DNA of 24,146 nucleotides from an uncultured Bacteroides sp. (lineage in GTDB: Bacteria; Bacteroidota; Bacteroidia; Bacteroidales; Bacteroidaceae), in NCBI GenBank assembly GCA_905198575.1, contig CAJKDC010000036.1:1-24146 (forward strand), given 5' to 3'. Position numbers and translations under genes: made by a program. The notes beneath the pieces were generated by a model, which saw only the letters and a list, made by a program, of their open reading frames with translations, ran no database searches and was not told the origin of the DNA. Of the stretch, positions 1-8,647 are shown one piece after another (position 1 is the first letter of the stretch; every line of letters starts with the position of its first letter).

Positions 1-53
1 GCCGACCCTCTGCTTGTAAGGCAGATGCTCTGAACCAGCTGAGCTAAACGCCC
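1..53 (-). tRNA. tRNA-Val (anticodon TAC), 3' part outside window
   Basis: Read on the minus strand from base 53, the sequence begins GGGCG and continues with a D-arm (TAGCTCAG...) and a five-base-pair anticodon stem, TCTGC/GCAGA, around the loop CTTACAA. The anticodon is therefore TAC, which reads valine GTA/GTN codons. Only the acceptor 5' strand, D-arm, anticodon arm and start of the variable region are present. The T-arm and 3' acceptor strand lie before base 1. A canonical Bacteroidetes promoter sits about 25 bases upstream. Confidence 0.93.
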
Positions 54-78
54 TTGCTCTCGTTCTCGATTGCGGATG

Positions 79-109
79 CAAAGGTACGCATTTTTTTTAT
101 TCCTGCAAA
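79..109 (-). promoter_or_regulatory. Promoter of the tRNA-Val gene
   Basis: On the minus strand there is a -33 TTTG (106-109) and a -7 TACCTTTG (79-86) separated by exactly 19 bases. This matches the Bacteroidetes primary sigma-factor consensus TTTG-N19-TAnnTTTG. It lies just upstream of the tRNA 5' end at base 53. The rest of 54-353 holds no gene I can support, only this promoter and the trpS terminator. Confidence 0.8.
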
Positions 110-267
110 TTTTTCAGGAAAAATATTTCGTTTTTCTTCAAAAAAACTTTCTCAAGGGCATCAAATCCTCTACATTCATACTTTACAGATGCCGTTTTTC
201 CCATTTTGTTACTCCAAACAATGCTTTTATAAACCTATCCTAAGAGAAGGCCGGGTGCGTTTAGACA

Positions 268-314
268 ACAAAAAAAGATTATACAATTCCTTTAAATACG
301 AACTGTATAATCTT
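268..314 (-). terminator. Rho-independent terminator of trpS
   Basis: There is a perfect 11-bp inverted repeat, 275-285 with 304-314 (TGTATAATCTT on the minus strand), with an 18-base loop. In the minus direction it is followed by a run of seven Ts (270-276 as A on the plus strand). It begins 40 bases after the trpS stop codon. The stem is AT-rich, but its length and U-tract make a terminator likely. Confidence 0.72.
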
Positions 315-353
315 CAATATATATTTTTATACCAAATTACGTCACTGTGTTTA

Positions 354-1445
354 TTATTCAGCAAAGCGCTTTGCCTGTTCTGCAATCAGCTCCATATCAT
401 CAAAATAATTGATTTTCATTGCTTGTCTTACTTCCGACATGGTTTGTGCAGCTGCTTCACGGGCTACTTCACAACCAGCTTTCAGCATACTGTATACAGC
501 TGGAATATCTTTTTCGAATTCTTTGCGACGTTCACGGATTGGACCGAGCTCTTCCTGCATAATGGCAGCCAGGAACTTCTTCACTTTCATGTCACCCAAT
601 CCTCCGCGTGTATAGTGTCCTTTCAGCTCATCCAGATTAGCATAATCCGGCAAGTAACGGCCAAAATGTTCCGGCTTGCAGAATGCGTCCAGGTAAGTAA
701 ACACACAGTTTCCTTCCAGTTTTCCCGGATCAGTTACCTTGATATGAGTCGGGTCTGTATACATGCTCTTTACTTTCTTTTCTACTTCATCTGCCGAGTC
801 AGAAAGATAGATACAGTTACCCAGCGACTTACTCATTTTAGCCTTTCCGTCAGTTCCCGGCAAACGCAGACAAGCTGCATTGTCCGGCAAAAGGATTTCC
901 GGTTCTACCAGTGTCTCACCGTAAATATGATTGAAGCGGCGCACAATCTCACGAGTCTGCTCAATCATTGGTTCCTGGTCTTCACCCACAGGTACAGTAG
1001 TAGCCTTAAATGCTGCAATATCGGCAGCCTGACTGATAGGATATGTAAAGAAACCTACAGGAATGCTGGTTTCAAAGTTACGCATCTGGATTTCTGTTTT
1101 TACTGTCGGATTACGCTGCAAACGCGATACAGTCACCAAATCCATGAAGTAGAAACTCAACTCATACAATTCAGGTATCTGCGACTGGATAAAGATAGTC
1201 GACTTGGCAGGGTCAAGTCCGACAGCCAGATAGTCCAAGGCCACCTCGATTACATTCTGACGCACTTTTTCCGGATTTTCAATATTATCAGTCAGAGCCT
1301 GTCCGTCGGCCTCGAATATAAAAATCTTATCATATAATCCTGAATTCTGCAATTCTACACGTCTGCGCAGCGAACCCACATAGTGTCCAATGTGCAGCTT
1401 ACCGGTAGGACGGTCTCCCGTCAGGATAATTTTTTCTTTTTTCAT
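354..1445 (-). CDS. trpS: Tryptophanyl-tRNA synthetase
   Basis: This cytoplasmic class Ic aminoacyl-tRNA synthetase charges tRNA-Trp with tryptophan using ATP. The 363-residue protein has the class I signature HIGH at residues 18-21 (in GKLHIGHYVGSL) and KMSKS at 203-207 (in GKAKMSKSLGN), the two ATP-binding motifs of the Rossmann catalytic core. The length is full for the family. The start is the ATG at 1443-1445, followed directly by the conserved N-terminal strand and HIGH region, so no longer start is needed. It is a single gene, divergent from carB, with its own promoter and terminator. No T-box or trp leader peptide was seen in the upstream 160 bases. Confidence 0.96.
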   Translation of the reverse strand: MKKEKIILTGDRPTGKLHIGHYVGSLRRRVELQNSGLYDKIFIFEADGQALTDNIENPEKVRQNVIEVALDYLAVGLDPAKSTIFIQSQIPELYELSFYFMDLVTVSRLQRNPTVKTEIQMRNFETSIPVGFFTYPISQAADIAAFKATTVPVGEDQEPMIEQTREIVRRFNHIYGETLVEPEILLPDNAACLRLPGTDGKAKMSKSLGNCIYLSDSADEVEKKVKSMYTDPTHIKVTDPGKLEGNCVFTYLDAFCKPEHFGRYLPDYANLDELKGHYTRGGLGDMKVKKFLAAIMQEELGPIRERRKEFEKDIPAVYSMLKAGCEVAREAAAQTMSEVRQAMKINYFDDMELIAEQAKRFAE

Positions 1446-1483
1446 GCTGTCTTTGATTTTATCGTTATTTTCAGTATTGACGG

Positions 1484-1514
1484 CAAAGATAGGCAGAAAA
1501 TTTCTTAAATTAAA
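1484..1514 (-). promoter_or_regulatory. Promoter of trpS
   Basis: On the minus strand a -7 TATCTTTG (1484-1491) is preceded at 19 bases by TTTA (1511-1514), one mismatch from the -33 TTTG. This predicts a 5' untranslated region of roughly 30 bases before the trpS ATG. The -33 element lies about 11 bases from that of the carB promoter, so the two are back to back. Confidence 0.65.
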
Positions 1515-1525
1515 AGTCTGGATAC

Positions 1526-1556
1526 TTTGATTTCTTTAAAATAAATAGTTTCTTTG
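1526..1556 (+). promoter_or_regulatory. Promoter of carB
   Basis: On the plus strand a -33 TTTG (1526-1529) is followed after 19 bases by TTTCTTTG (1549-1556), one mismatch from TAnnTTTG. It implies a leader of about 45 bases before the carB ATG at 1608. No hairpin suggestive of pyrimidine-dependent attenuation is evident in that leader. Confidence 0.6.
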
Positions 1557-1607
1557 CTATGACCTTAATATGAAACGAAAAATACAACCTAAAAAATATT
1601 CCTATAT

Positions 1608-4600
1608 ATGAAAAAACAGCTTAAGAAAGTTCTTGTGCTCGGTTCAGGAGCTTTGAAAATTGGTCAGGCCGGCGAATTTGACTATTCAGGTTCACAGGCT
1701 TTGAAAGCTCTGCGCGAAGAGGGCATCCGCTCGGTATTGGTTAACCCGAATATCGCAACCATCCAGACTTCCGAAGGTATTGCAGATCAGGTTTACTTCC
1801 TGCCTGTCACTACACACTTCGTTACAGAAATCATAAAAAAAGAACGTCCGGACGGTATCTTGCTGGCATTTGGCGGACAGACCGCACTGAACTGCGGTAC
1901 TGAACTTTATCAGAAAGGTATCCTGAAAGAATATGGTGTAGAGGTACTGGGTACTTCTGTAGATGCTATCATGTATACCGAAGACCGTGACTTGTTTGTG
2001 AAGAAACTGGACGAAATCGAAATGAAGACTCCAGTAAGCCAGGCAGTAGAAAACATGGAAGATGCACTGGCTGCCGCACGCCGCATCGGTTATCCGGTTA
2101 TGATTCGCTCGGCTTATGCTTTGGGTGGACTCGGTAGTGGTATCTGTCCGAACGAAGAGAAGTTTATCGAACTGGCCGAAAGTGCTTTCACCTTCTCTCC
2201 GCAGATTTTGGTAGAAGAATCACTGAAAGGCTGGAAAGAAATCGAATTCGAAGTTATCCGTGATGCAAACGACCACTGCTTCACCGTAGCCAGCATGGAA
2301 AACTTTGACCCGCTGGGTATTCACACTGGTGAATCTATCGTTGTGGCTCCAACTTGCTCTCTGCGTCAGTCACAGGTAGAAATGCTTCAGGAGCTTTCAA
2401 AGAAATGTATCCGCCACTTGGGTATCGTCGGCGAATGTAACATTCAGTATGCATTCAATGCTGATACCGATGATTACCGCGTCATCGAAGTTAATGCCCG
2501 TCTGAGCCGTTCTTCTGCACTGGCATCCAAAGCTACAGGTTATCCGTTGGCATTCGTTGCAGCCAAGATTGCATTGGGCTATACACTCGACCAGATTGGT
2601 GAAATGGGAACTCCCAACTCTGCTTATGTGGCCCCAGAACTGGATTACCTCATCTGTAAGATTCCACGTTGGGACCTCACCAAGTTTGCCGGCGTTTCCC
2701 GCCATATTGGTTCCAGCATGAAATCGGTAGGCGAAATCATGTCTATCGGACGTTCCTTTGAAGAAATTATCCAGAAAGGTTTGCGTATGATTGGACAGGG
2801 TATGCACGGATTCGTAGGAAACGATGGCGTACACTTCGACAATCTGGACGATGAACTGGAGAACCCGACTGACTTGCGTATTTTTGCCATTGCCATTGCA
2901 TTGGAAAAAGGATATAGTATCGACCGTATCTACGAACTGACTAAAATAGACCCTTGGTTCCTTGGCAAACTGAAAAATATTGTCGACTACAAGCAAAAAC
3001 TGGAAGGTCTGAATTCACTGGAAGAGATTACACCGGAAATCATGCGCGAAGCAAAACGTCTGGGCTTCTCCGACTTCCAGATTGCACGCTTTGTACTGAA
3101 ACCGACAGGCGGAAACATGGAAAAAGAAAACTTGGCAGTCCGTGCTCACCGTAAGAAAATGAATATTCTGCCAGCTGTAAAACGTATCAATACAGTTGCG
3201 TCCGAGCATCCGGAACTGACCAACTACTTGTATATGACCTATGCAGTAGAAGGATACGATGTCAACTATTATAAGAATGAAAAATCGGTTGTCGTATTGG
3301 GTTCGGGTGCTTACCGCATCGGTTCATCTGTTGAGTTTGACTGGTGTTCGGTTAATGCTATTCAGACAGCCAGAAAACTGGGCTACAAGTCTATCATGAT
3401 TAACTACAACCCGGAAACAGTATCTACCGACTACGATATGTGCGACCGCCTGTACTTCGATGAACTTTCGTTCGAACGTGTACTCGATGTAATCGACCTG
3501 GAACAGCCTAAAGGTGTTATCGTTTCTGTAGGTGGCCAGATTCCAAACAACCTTGCCATGAAGCTGCATCGCCAGTCAGTTCCTATCTTGGGTACCTCTC
3601 CGGTATCTATCGACCGTGCAGAAAACCGAAACAAATTCTCAGCTATGCTCGACCAGCTGGGTATCGACCAGCCAGCATGGAAAGAGCTGACCAGCATGGA
3701 AGACATGCACGAATTTATCGAGAAAGTGGGTTATCCGGTACTGGTACGTCCATCATACGTACTGAGTGGAGCTGCCATGAACGTATGCCACGATGAAGAA
3801 GAGCTTACCCGCTTCCTGCAAATGGCCAAGCAGGTTTCTAAAGAATATCCGGTAGTTGTTTCTCAGTTCATGCAGAATACCAAAGAAATAGAGTTCGATG
3901 CTGTAGCTCAGAACGGTAAAGTTGTAGAATACGCTATCTCCGAGCATATTGAATATGCAGGTGTACACTCAGGCGATGCTACGCTGGTATTCCCTGCACA
4001 GCAGATTTACTTCTCTACAGCTCGCCGCATCAAGAAAATCAGCCGTCAGATTGCAAAAGAGCTGAACATCTCTGGTCCGTTCAACATCCAGTTCCTGGCC
4101 AAAAACAACGAAGTAAAAGTAATCGAATGTAACCTGCGTGCATCACGAAGCTTCCCATTTGTTTCGAAGATTCTGAAACGCAACTTCATCGAAACTGCTA
4201 CCCGCATCATGCTGGACGCTCCTTATACACAGCCCGACAAATCGGCATTCGATATTGACCGCATCGGTGTAAAAGCTTCTCAGTTCTCGTTTGCCCGTCT
4301 GCAAAATGCCGACCCTGTTTTGGGTGTAGACATGTCGTCTACCGGTGAAGTAGGCTGCTTAGGCGATGACTTCAACGAAGCTTTGCTGAATGCCATGATT
4401 GCTACCGGCTACAAGATTCCGAAGAAATCGGTTATGTTCTCATCCGGTGCTACCAAATCGAAAGTAGACTTGCTCGATGCCAGCCGTATGCTCAGCGAAA
4501 AAGGATACAGCATTTATGCTACAGCCGGCACTGCTACGTTCCTGAATGCACACGGTGTTCCTACCACACCGGTATTCTGGCCCGATGAACGTCCGGATGC

Positions 4601-4832
4601 TGAAAACAATGTGATGAAAATGATTAGCGAACACAAGTTCGACCTCATTGTAAATATTCCGAAGAACCACTCCAAACGTGAGCTGACCAACGGCTACCGT
4701 ATCCGCCGTGGTTCTATTGACCACAACATACCATTGATTACCAATGCACGTCTGGCCAAAGCCTTCATCCAGGCATTCTGCCAAATGAGTGAGGACGAAA
4801 TCCAGATAAAGAGCTGGCAGGAATATCAATAA
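1608..4832 (+). CDS. carB: Carbamoyl-phosphate synthase large subunit
   Basis: The enzyme makes carbamoyl phosphate from bicarbonate, two ATP and ammonia (normally supplied by the CarA glutaminase) for pyrimidine and arginine synthesis in the cytoplasm. The 1074 residues match the usual CarB length. There are two homologous ATP-grasp synthetase halves, the first beginning VLGSGALKIGQAGEFDYSG (about residues 8-27) and the second VLGSGAYRIGSSVEFDW (near 560), joined by an oligomerisation segment. From about residue 935 there is a methylglyoxal-synthase-like regulatory domain (GYSIYATAGTATF). The substrate-binding stretch ENFDPLGIHTGESIVVAP is intact. The gene stands alone: no carA is next to it, with trpS upstream on the other strand and a strong terminator downstream. 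Its glutaminase partner must be encoded elsewhere, or this is a second, specialised copy. Confidence 0.95.
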   Translation: MKKQLKKVLVLGSGALKIGQAGEFDYSGSQALKALREEGIRSVLVNPNIATIQTSEGIADQVYFLPVTTHFVTEIIKKERPDGILLAFGGQTALNCGTELYQKGILKEYGVEVLGTSVDAIMYTEDRDLFVKKLDEIEMKTPVSQAVENMEDALAAARRIGYPVMIRSAYALGGLGSGICPNEEKFIELAESAFTFSPQILVEESLKGWKEIEFEVIRDANDHCFTVASMENFDPLGIHTGESIVVAPTCSLRQSQVEMLQELSKKCIRHLGIVGECNIQYAFNADTDDYRVIEVNARLSRSSALASKATGYPLAFVAAKIALGYTLDQIGEMGTPNSAYVAPELDYLICKIPRWDLTKFAGVSRHIGSSMKSVGEIMSIGRSFEEIIQKGLRMIGQGMHGFVGNDGVHFDNLDDELENPTDLRIFAIAIALEKGYSIDRIYELTKIDPWFLGKLKNIVDYKQKLEGLNSLEEITPEIMREAKRLGFSDFQIARFVLKPTGGNMEKENLAVRAHRKKMNILPAVKRINTVASEHPELTNYLYMTYAVEGYDVNYYKNEKSVVVLGSGAYRIGSSVEFDWCSVNAIQTARKLGYKSIMINYNPETVSTDYDMCDRLYFDELSFERVLDVIDLEQPKGVIVSVGGQIPNNLAMKLHRQSVPILGTSPVSIDRAENRNKFSAMLDQLGIDQPAWKELTSMEDMHEFIEKVGYPVLVRPSYVLSGAAMNVCHDEEELTRFLQMAKQVSKEYPVVVSQFMQNTKEIEFDAVAQNGKVVEYAISEHIEYAGVHSGDATLVFPAQQIYFSTARRIKKISRQIAKELNISGPFNIQFLAKNNEVKVIECNLRASRSFPFVSKILKRNFIETATRIMLDAPYTQPDKSAFDIDRIGVKASQFSFARLQNADPVLGVDMSSTGEVGCLGDDFNEALLNAMIATGYKIPKKSVMFSSGATKSKVDLLDASRMLSEKGYSIYATAGTATFLNAHGVPTTPVFWPDERPDAENNVMKMISEHKFDLIVNIPKNHSKRELTNGYRIRRGSIDHNIPLITNARLAKAFIQAFCQMSEDEIQIKSWQEYQ

Positions 4833-4857
4833 GCCGATATAACCGTTCCTAAATATC

Positions 4858-4900
4858 AAAGCCCTTCCCGAACCATCAACGAGTCCGGGAAGGGCTTTTT
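4858..4900 (+). terminator. Strong intrinsic terminator after carB
   Basis: There is a perfect GC-rich inverted repeat, GCCCTTCCCG (4861-4870) with CGGGAAGGGC (4886-4895), extended to 13 bp by AAA/TTT. It is followed by a T-run to 4900. It lies 25 bases after the carB stop and just beyond the stop of the convergent thioredoxin gene, so it may also weakly stop minus-strand transcription. Confidence 0.9.
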
Positions 4901-4925
4901 CCTTATCTGCACTCTCAAAGAGCCA

Positions 4926-5444
4926 TTATTTCTTCAAGGCTTCCTCTATCTTCTTCATCAACTCTGCAAATTCACTCTTCTCAAAACCTACAGAAGCATA
5001 GATTACTTTTCCGGTCTTATCAATCAGATAAGCACGAGGGATAGATTTTCCTGCAAATTTAGAGAACACCTCACGCTTCGGGTCCGGATAGAGCGGGAAA
5101 GTAAACTTCTTGCGTTCGTTATACTTTTTCAAGTCGGCATCTGTATGCTCGCGGCCAATTACCAGCAACTTGAAGTTCTTGTTATCCTTAAACTTCGGCC
5201 AAAGCTGTTTCTCTACTTCAGCCAGTTCCAACTGGCAAGGGCCACACCAGGTAGCAAACAAGCTCACCAGTACCACTTTACCTTTCAAGTCGGCCGGATT
5301 CACATTTCCATAAGTCTCTGATTTCAGCACAAACTGAGGCATCTTGTCGCCCACCTTCAACTCGTTGGCATCTCCCTGTGCAAAAGCAGCTGTTGCCACA
5401 AACAAGACAGCCAGCAACAACATCATTTTTCTTAAGTTCTTCAT
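4926..5444 (-). CDS. Periplasmic TlpA/ResA-like thioredoxin-fold protein
   Basis: This is probably a thiol-disulfide oxidoreductase acting in the periplasm. From the ATG at 5442-5444 the protein has 172 residues. It has a clear signal peptide (MKNLRKMMLLLAVLFVATAA, then FA/Q as a likely cleavage site), a thioredoxin-like fold with the active site WCGPC at about residues 66-70, and a cis-proline loop (KSIPRAYLID). The reading frame extends 14 codons further upstream, but those codons would bury the signal peptide behind a charged segment, so I use the internal ATG. Its exact partner (cytochrome maturation, general disulfide reduction or a peroxide role) cannot be told. It is divergent from yaaA. 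Confidence 0.88.
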   Translation of the reverse strand: MKNLRKMMLLLAVLFVATAAFAQGDANELKVGDKMPQFVLKSETYGNVNPADLKGKVVLVSLFATWCGPCQLELAEVEKQLWPKFKDNKNFKLLVIGREHTDADLKKYNERKKFTFPLYPDPKREVFSKFAGKSIPRAYLIDKTGKVIYASVGFEKSEFAELMKKIEEALKK

Positions 5445-5487
5445 AATTCTTTTGTTAAGTTTGTCAAACAATTGTTTTATCGGCACA

Positions 5488-5495
5488 CAAATATA
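5488..5495 (-). promoter_or_regulatory. Candidate -7 box of the thioredoxin gene
   Basis: On the minus strand TATATTTG fits TAnnTTTG and lies about 45 bases before the chosen start codon. The -33 position is poorly conserved, so this is a tentative call. Confidence 0.4.
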
Positions 5496-5528
5496 TCTGT
5501 TTTTTCAGCGATAACACCATCAGAAGCT

Positions 5529-5536
5529 TATCTTTG
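5529..5536 (+). promoter_or_regulatory. Candidate -7 box of yaaA
   Basis: TATCTTTG on the plus strand is an exact match to TAnnTTTG, 29 bases before the yaaA ATG. The -33 region is only a T-run ending in CAG, so the upstream element is weak. Confidence 0.48.
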
Positions 5537-5565
5537 CAAAAAGTTTAACAAAAAAGACTACTATC

Positions 5566-6336
5566 ATGATAACCTATATTTCGTGTTCAAAGACCATGGT
5601 AAACCAGCTGTCCGGACAATACCTCCCAACTTTTACCACCACTCCCCTCTTTGAAACCACCGCACGCGAGTTTGCCATGCAGCTGTGCCAGATACCGCAA
5701 GAAGAACTGGCCGAAGCACTGAAAGTCAGTCCCCGCCTTGCAGCCGAAGTCATGTTACTGTACAGAGATTTCTGCTCGGCAGAACCTCCTGCCCTGCCTG
5801 CCATCTATTCCTACACTGGAGTCGTTTTCAAACACCTGAATATCGGTGATTTCACACCTGATGAATTGGAGTATACCCAAGCTCATCTGCGTATTTCCTC
5901 TTTCCTTTACGGACTGCTCCGCCCATTGGATGCCATCAAGAACTACCGGCTGGAAGGAAAAGTAAAACTCCCCGAAAACGGCAACCAGACGATGTTTGCC
6001 TATTGGAAACCTATCCTGACCGACCTCTTTATAGAAGAAATCAAGGCCGCAGGAGGAATCCTGTTCTACCTGGCCAGTAACGAAATGAAAGACCTGTTCG
6101 ACTGGAAAAAAGTAGAAAAGGAAGTACGGGTCATCACGCCAGATTTTAAAGTCATGAAAAACGGAAAGCTGACATCAGTCACCATCTACGCCAAAATGTG
6201 CCGGGGAGAAATGACACGTTTCATCCTGAAAAACCGCATCGAATCAATCGAAGCACTCCAACTCTTTTCTTGGGAAGGTTTCCGCTTCCGTCCGGAACTA
6301 AGCAACGACAAGAAGCTCCTTTTTGTAGCCGACTGA
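5566..6336 (+). CDS. yaaA: YaaA family peroxide-stress protein (DUF328/UPF0246)
   Basis: YaaA family proteins bind DNA and, in Escherichia coli, limit intracellular free iron during hydrogen-peroxide stress; the role here is inferred from the family. The 256-residue protein is full length. It carries family segments such as YSYTGVVFKHL, then RISSFLYGLLRPLDAIKNYR in the middle, and LASNEMKDLF in the position of the family's usual LASxEY. The conserved N-terminal ISCSKTM is present. The start ATG has no Shine-Dalgarno sequence, as is usual in Bacteroidetes. It is a single gene, divergent from the thioredoxin gene and convergent with mutL. Confidence 0.92.
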   Translation: MITYISCSKTMVNQLSGQYLPTFTTTPLFETTAREFAMQLCQIPQEELAEALKVSPRLAAEVMLLYRDFCSAEPPALPAIYSYTGVVFKHLNIGDFTPDELEYTQAHLRISSFLYGLLRPLDAIKNYRLEGKVKLPENGNQTMFAYWKPILTDLFIEEIKAAGGILFYLASNEMKDLFDWKKVEKEVRVITPDFKVMKNGKLTSVTIYAKMCRGEMTRFILKNRIESIEALQLFSWEGFRFRPELSNDKKLLFVAD

Positions 6337-6355
6337 CACTTTTCCTTAAAACAAG

Positions 6356-6400
6356 AACAGCTTCCCAAAGCTCCAGTAAAGGAACATTGGGAAGCTGTCT
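6356..6400. terminator. Hairpin between convergent yaaA and mutL
   Basis: A perfect inverted repeat, ACAGCTTCCCA (6357-6367) with TGGGAAGCTGT (6388-6398), makes a stem of 11-12 bp with an 18-20 base loop. It is placed just after the yaaA stop and just beyond the mutL stop. U-tracts are short on both sides, so it is likely a bidirectional but modest terminator. Confidence 0.65.
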
Positions 6401-6420
6401 TTGCAAATAGCCATACAGCC

Positions 6421-8310
6421 TTATTTGAATAATTTTTCTATCTCATCTTCCTTGATAACAGCCAGAACAGTCTTCCCGTCAGGCGTATAGTTCGGAGTCG
6501 ATACCGAGAACAGTCCCTCTATCAATCCGTTCATCTCATCGTTTGTAAGCACCTGCCCCGGCACAATGGCAGCCGCCTTGGCCAGCGATAAAGCCAGCAT
6601 ACTCTGCACCTCCTCTTTCACCTTACAGCCCTTCTCTATAGCCGTATGCACCATATTGGTTACCAGCTGCTCCGGATTCAGTCCCTCTATACCGGCCGGT
6701 ACTCCGTTGATGGCAAAACTGCCGCCCCCCAGGTTACTCAAATCAAATCCCAAGGCAGAGAGGTCGTCCATGATACTCTCCAGCACAGGCAATTCCGATG
6801 CCGAGAAATGCACCATATCCGGGAAAAGCATCCCCTGCGAAGCCGCTTTACGCGCTGCTATCTGTTCCATATACTGATCATACAAGATACGCACATGCGC
6901 CCGCTGCTGGTCGATGATCATCAGTCCCGACTTCACCGACGTAAGGATATACTTCCCCTTAAACTGATAATGCTGTGCCGCTTTCTCCACAGCCACCGAG
7001 CTGTCGTGCAGCGTAGGTTCAACCGGCAGCTCCACCTCAGGTTCTTCCTGCGGCATCTCTTCCGGGAAACTGTCTTTCCAGTCCATTTCCACCTGCTGCG
7101 GCTTCTTTTCCAGTCCCTGATAAAAAGGTTCCCAGCCCGAAGCAGACGAACGCGAAGCATACGATGAAGGTGCCACATGCTTGATGTCGAACGGATTATA
7201 CGTCGGGTCGTACGATGTCACCGGTGGCGCAGCAGCCGGTCCGCTTCCAGCATAAGGCAACGGATCATAAGCAGGAATATCCGGCATCCCCTCCGTATCA
7301 AAGTCGATAGAAGGAACCGCATTCGAGCGTCCCAGCGCCTCCTTGGCCGAAGCCGACAGGATTTGCCAGATAGCCTGTTCGTTCTCAAATTTTATTTCAG
7401 TCTTGGTAGGATGGATATTCACATCAATATTAGCAGGGTCCACTTCAAAATAAACAAAATAAGAAACCTGCTCACCCACCGGAATCAGTCCTTCGTAAGC
7501 ATCTGCCACCGCCTTATGGAAATACGGATGACGCATATAGCGGCCGTTCACAAAGAAGAACTGCCTTGCCCCCTTCTTCCGGGCACTCTCAGGCTTGCCG
7601 ATATACCCATGTATCTTCACCATCGATGTTTCTATCTGGAAAGAAAGCAAGTCCTGGTTCAGTTTCTTGCCGAAGACCCCCATAATACGCTGGCGCAACT
7701 GGATAGCCGGCAAGTTCAGCATCTCCGTATCGTTGTGATAAAGCGTAAACGACACGTTCGGATTAACCAGTGCGATGCGTTCAAATTCAGTCAGGATATT
7801 ACTCAGCTCCGTCTGATTCGATTTCAGGAACTTTCTGCGTGCCGGCACATTGAAGAACAGGTTGCGCACGGCAAAATTGCTCCCCTTGGCACACGACACC
7901 ACCTCCTGACTTTCCACCTTCGAGCCGGCAATCTGTATCTGGGTTCCGAACTCCTCACCCTCCATACGCGTACGCAGCTCCACCTGAGCCACAGCCGCTA
8001 TAGAAGCCAGCGCCTCGCCACGAAATCCCATCGTACGCAAGGCAAACAAATCAGCAGCCTCCTTAATCTTCGACGTAGCATGCCGCTCGAAAGCCAGCCG
8101 GGCATCGGTTTCCGACATCCCTTTCCCGTCGTCGATAACCTGAATAAGCGTCTTACCGGCATCCTTCACCGACACATCAATGTGCGTAGCTCCGGCATCG
8201 ATGGCATTCTCCACCAGCTCCTTTACCACCGAAGCCGGACGCTGAATCACCTCTCCGGCAGCTATCTGGTTGGCTACAGAATCGGGCAACAAACGGATTA
8301 CATCACTCAT
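6421..8310 (-). CDS. mutL: DNA mismatch repair protein MutL
   Basis: MutL couples MutS mismatch recognition to downstream repair. The 629-residue protein has the GHKL ATPase motifs: ELVENAIDAG (31-40), DDGKGM (60-65) and GFRGEAL (95-101). A proline/acid-rich linker (about 340-440) leads to the C-terminal dimerisation domain. In that domain the endonuclease motif DQHA(x)2E(x)4E of MutH-less bacteria is altered: residues 467-474 read DQQRAHVR, with the first glutamate position occupied by valine. The CPHGRP-type metal site is replaced by NYTPDGKT (607-614). An unusually good Shine-Dalgarno (GAGGAG) precedes the ATG. It is the last gene of the guaB-to-mutL run and follows the small membrane protein gene by 36 bases. 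Confidence 0.96.
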   Translation of the reverse strand: MSDVIRLLPDSVANQIAAGEVIQRPASVVKELVENAIDAGATHIDVSVKDAGKTLIQVIDDGKGMSETDARLAFERHATSKIKEAADLFALRTMGFRGEALASIAAVAQVELRTRMEGEEFGTQIQIAGSKVESQEVVSCAKGSNFAVRNLFFNVPARRKFLKSNQTELSNILTEFERIALVNPNVSFTLYHNDTEMLNLPAIQLRQRIMGVFGKKLNQDLLSFQIETSMVKIHGYIGKPESARKKGARQFFFVNGRYMRHPYFHKAVADAYEGLIPVGEQVSYFVYFEVDPANIDVNIHPTKTEIKFENEQAIWQILSASAKEALGRSNAVPSIDFDTEGMPDIPAYDPLPYAGSGPAAAPPVTSYDPTYNPFDIKHVAPSSYASRSSASGWEPFYQGLEKKPQQVEMDWKDSFPEEMPQEEPEVELPVEPTLHDSSVAVEKAAQHYQFKGKYILTSVKSGLMIIDQQRAHVRILYDQYMEQIAARKAASQGMLFPDMVHFSASELPVLESIMDDLSALGFDLSNLGGGSFAINGVPAGIEGLNPEQLVTNMVHTAIEKGCKVKEEVQSMLALSLAKAAAIVPGQVLTNDEMNGLIEGLFSVSTPNYTPDGKTVLAVIKEDEIEKLFK

Positions 8311-8346
8311 ATTTTCTCCTCTGGTTTTTCAATGAAACAGCTTTTG

Positions 8347-8643
8347 TTATAACGTAAATTCCCCCGTAATCAGATAGTGGAGAATATAAAGCAGGATAGC
8401 TATCCCCACAAACAGCGAGCCATAAGTAAGCGGCTTGCGTCCGCTTTCCTTGCGGCGTTTCAGATGGGTTGTAGCATCTACAAACTTGCCCCGGATATCT
8501 TCCGGCGAGAACTCTTTGGGAGGCAACATGCCCAGTTCGCGCTTGGCTGCATCTTCTATTTTCTGCAATTTCTCCTTGCGTTCGTCCACGTAGATATACT
8601 CATGGTGAAATCCACGCGGTTTTCTCATATTAAACATTCCCAT
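8347..8643 (-). CDS. Small single-pass membrane protein, function unknown
   Basis: I do not recognise a named family. The 98-residue protein begins MGMFNMRKPRGFHHEYIYVD, then has a basic/acidic, probably helical segment (about 20-70). One hydrophobic span near the C-terminus (SLFVGIAILLYILHYLI) would place the bulk in the cytoplasm. I start it at the ATG 8641-8643 because AAGGAG, the last codons of the upstream OstA-like gene, sits seven bases before it. A longer frame start would overlap that gene by about 20 codons. It is tightly coupled to the OstA-like gene upstream and mutL downstream, suggesting an envelope role rather than repair. Confidence 0.78.
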   Translation of the reverse strand: MGMFNMRKPRGFHHEYIYVDERKEKLQKIEDAAKRELGMLPPKEFSPEDIRGKFVDATTHLKRRKESGRKPLTYGSLFVGIAILLYILHYLITGEFTL

Positions 8644-8647
8644 AGTC

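Noticed and set aside
54..1337. Long plus-strand ORF (427 codons) opposite trpS
   Set aside because: It lies antisense to the clear trpS, begins inside the tRNA upstream region, and its protein is rich in Phe, His and Cys with no recognisable domain. It is a shadow of trpS codon bias.
1446..1607. Riboswitch or T-box between trpS and carB
   Set aside because: Only 160 bases are available, they hold two back-to-back promoters, and I see no T-box sequence or extended hairpin in either leader.
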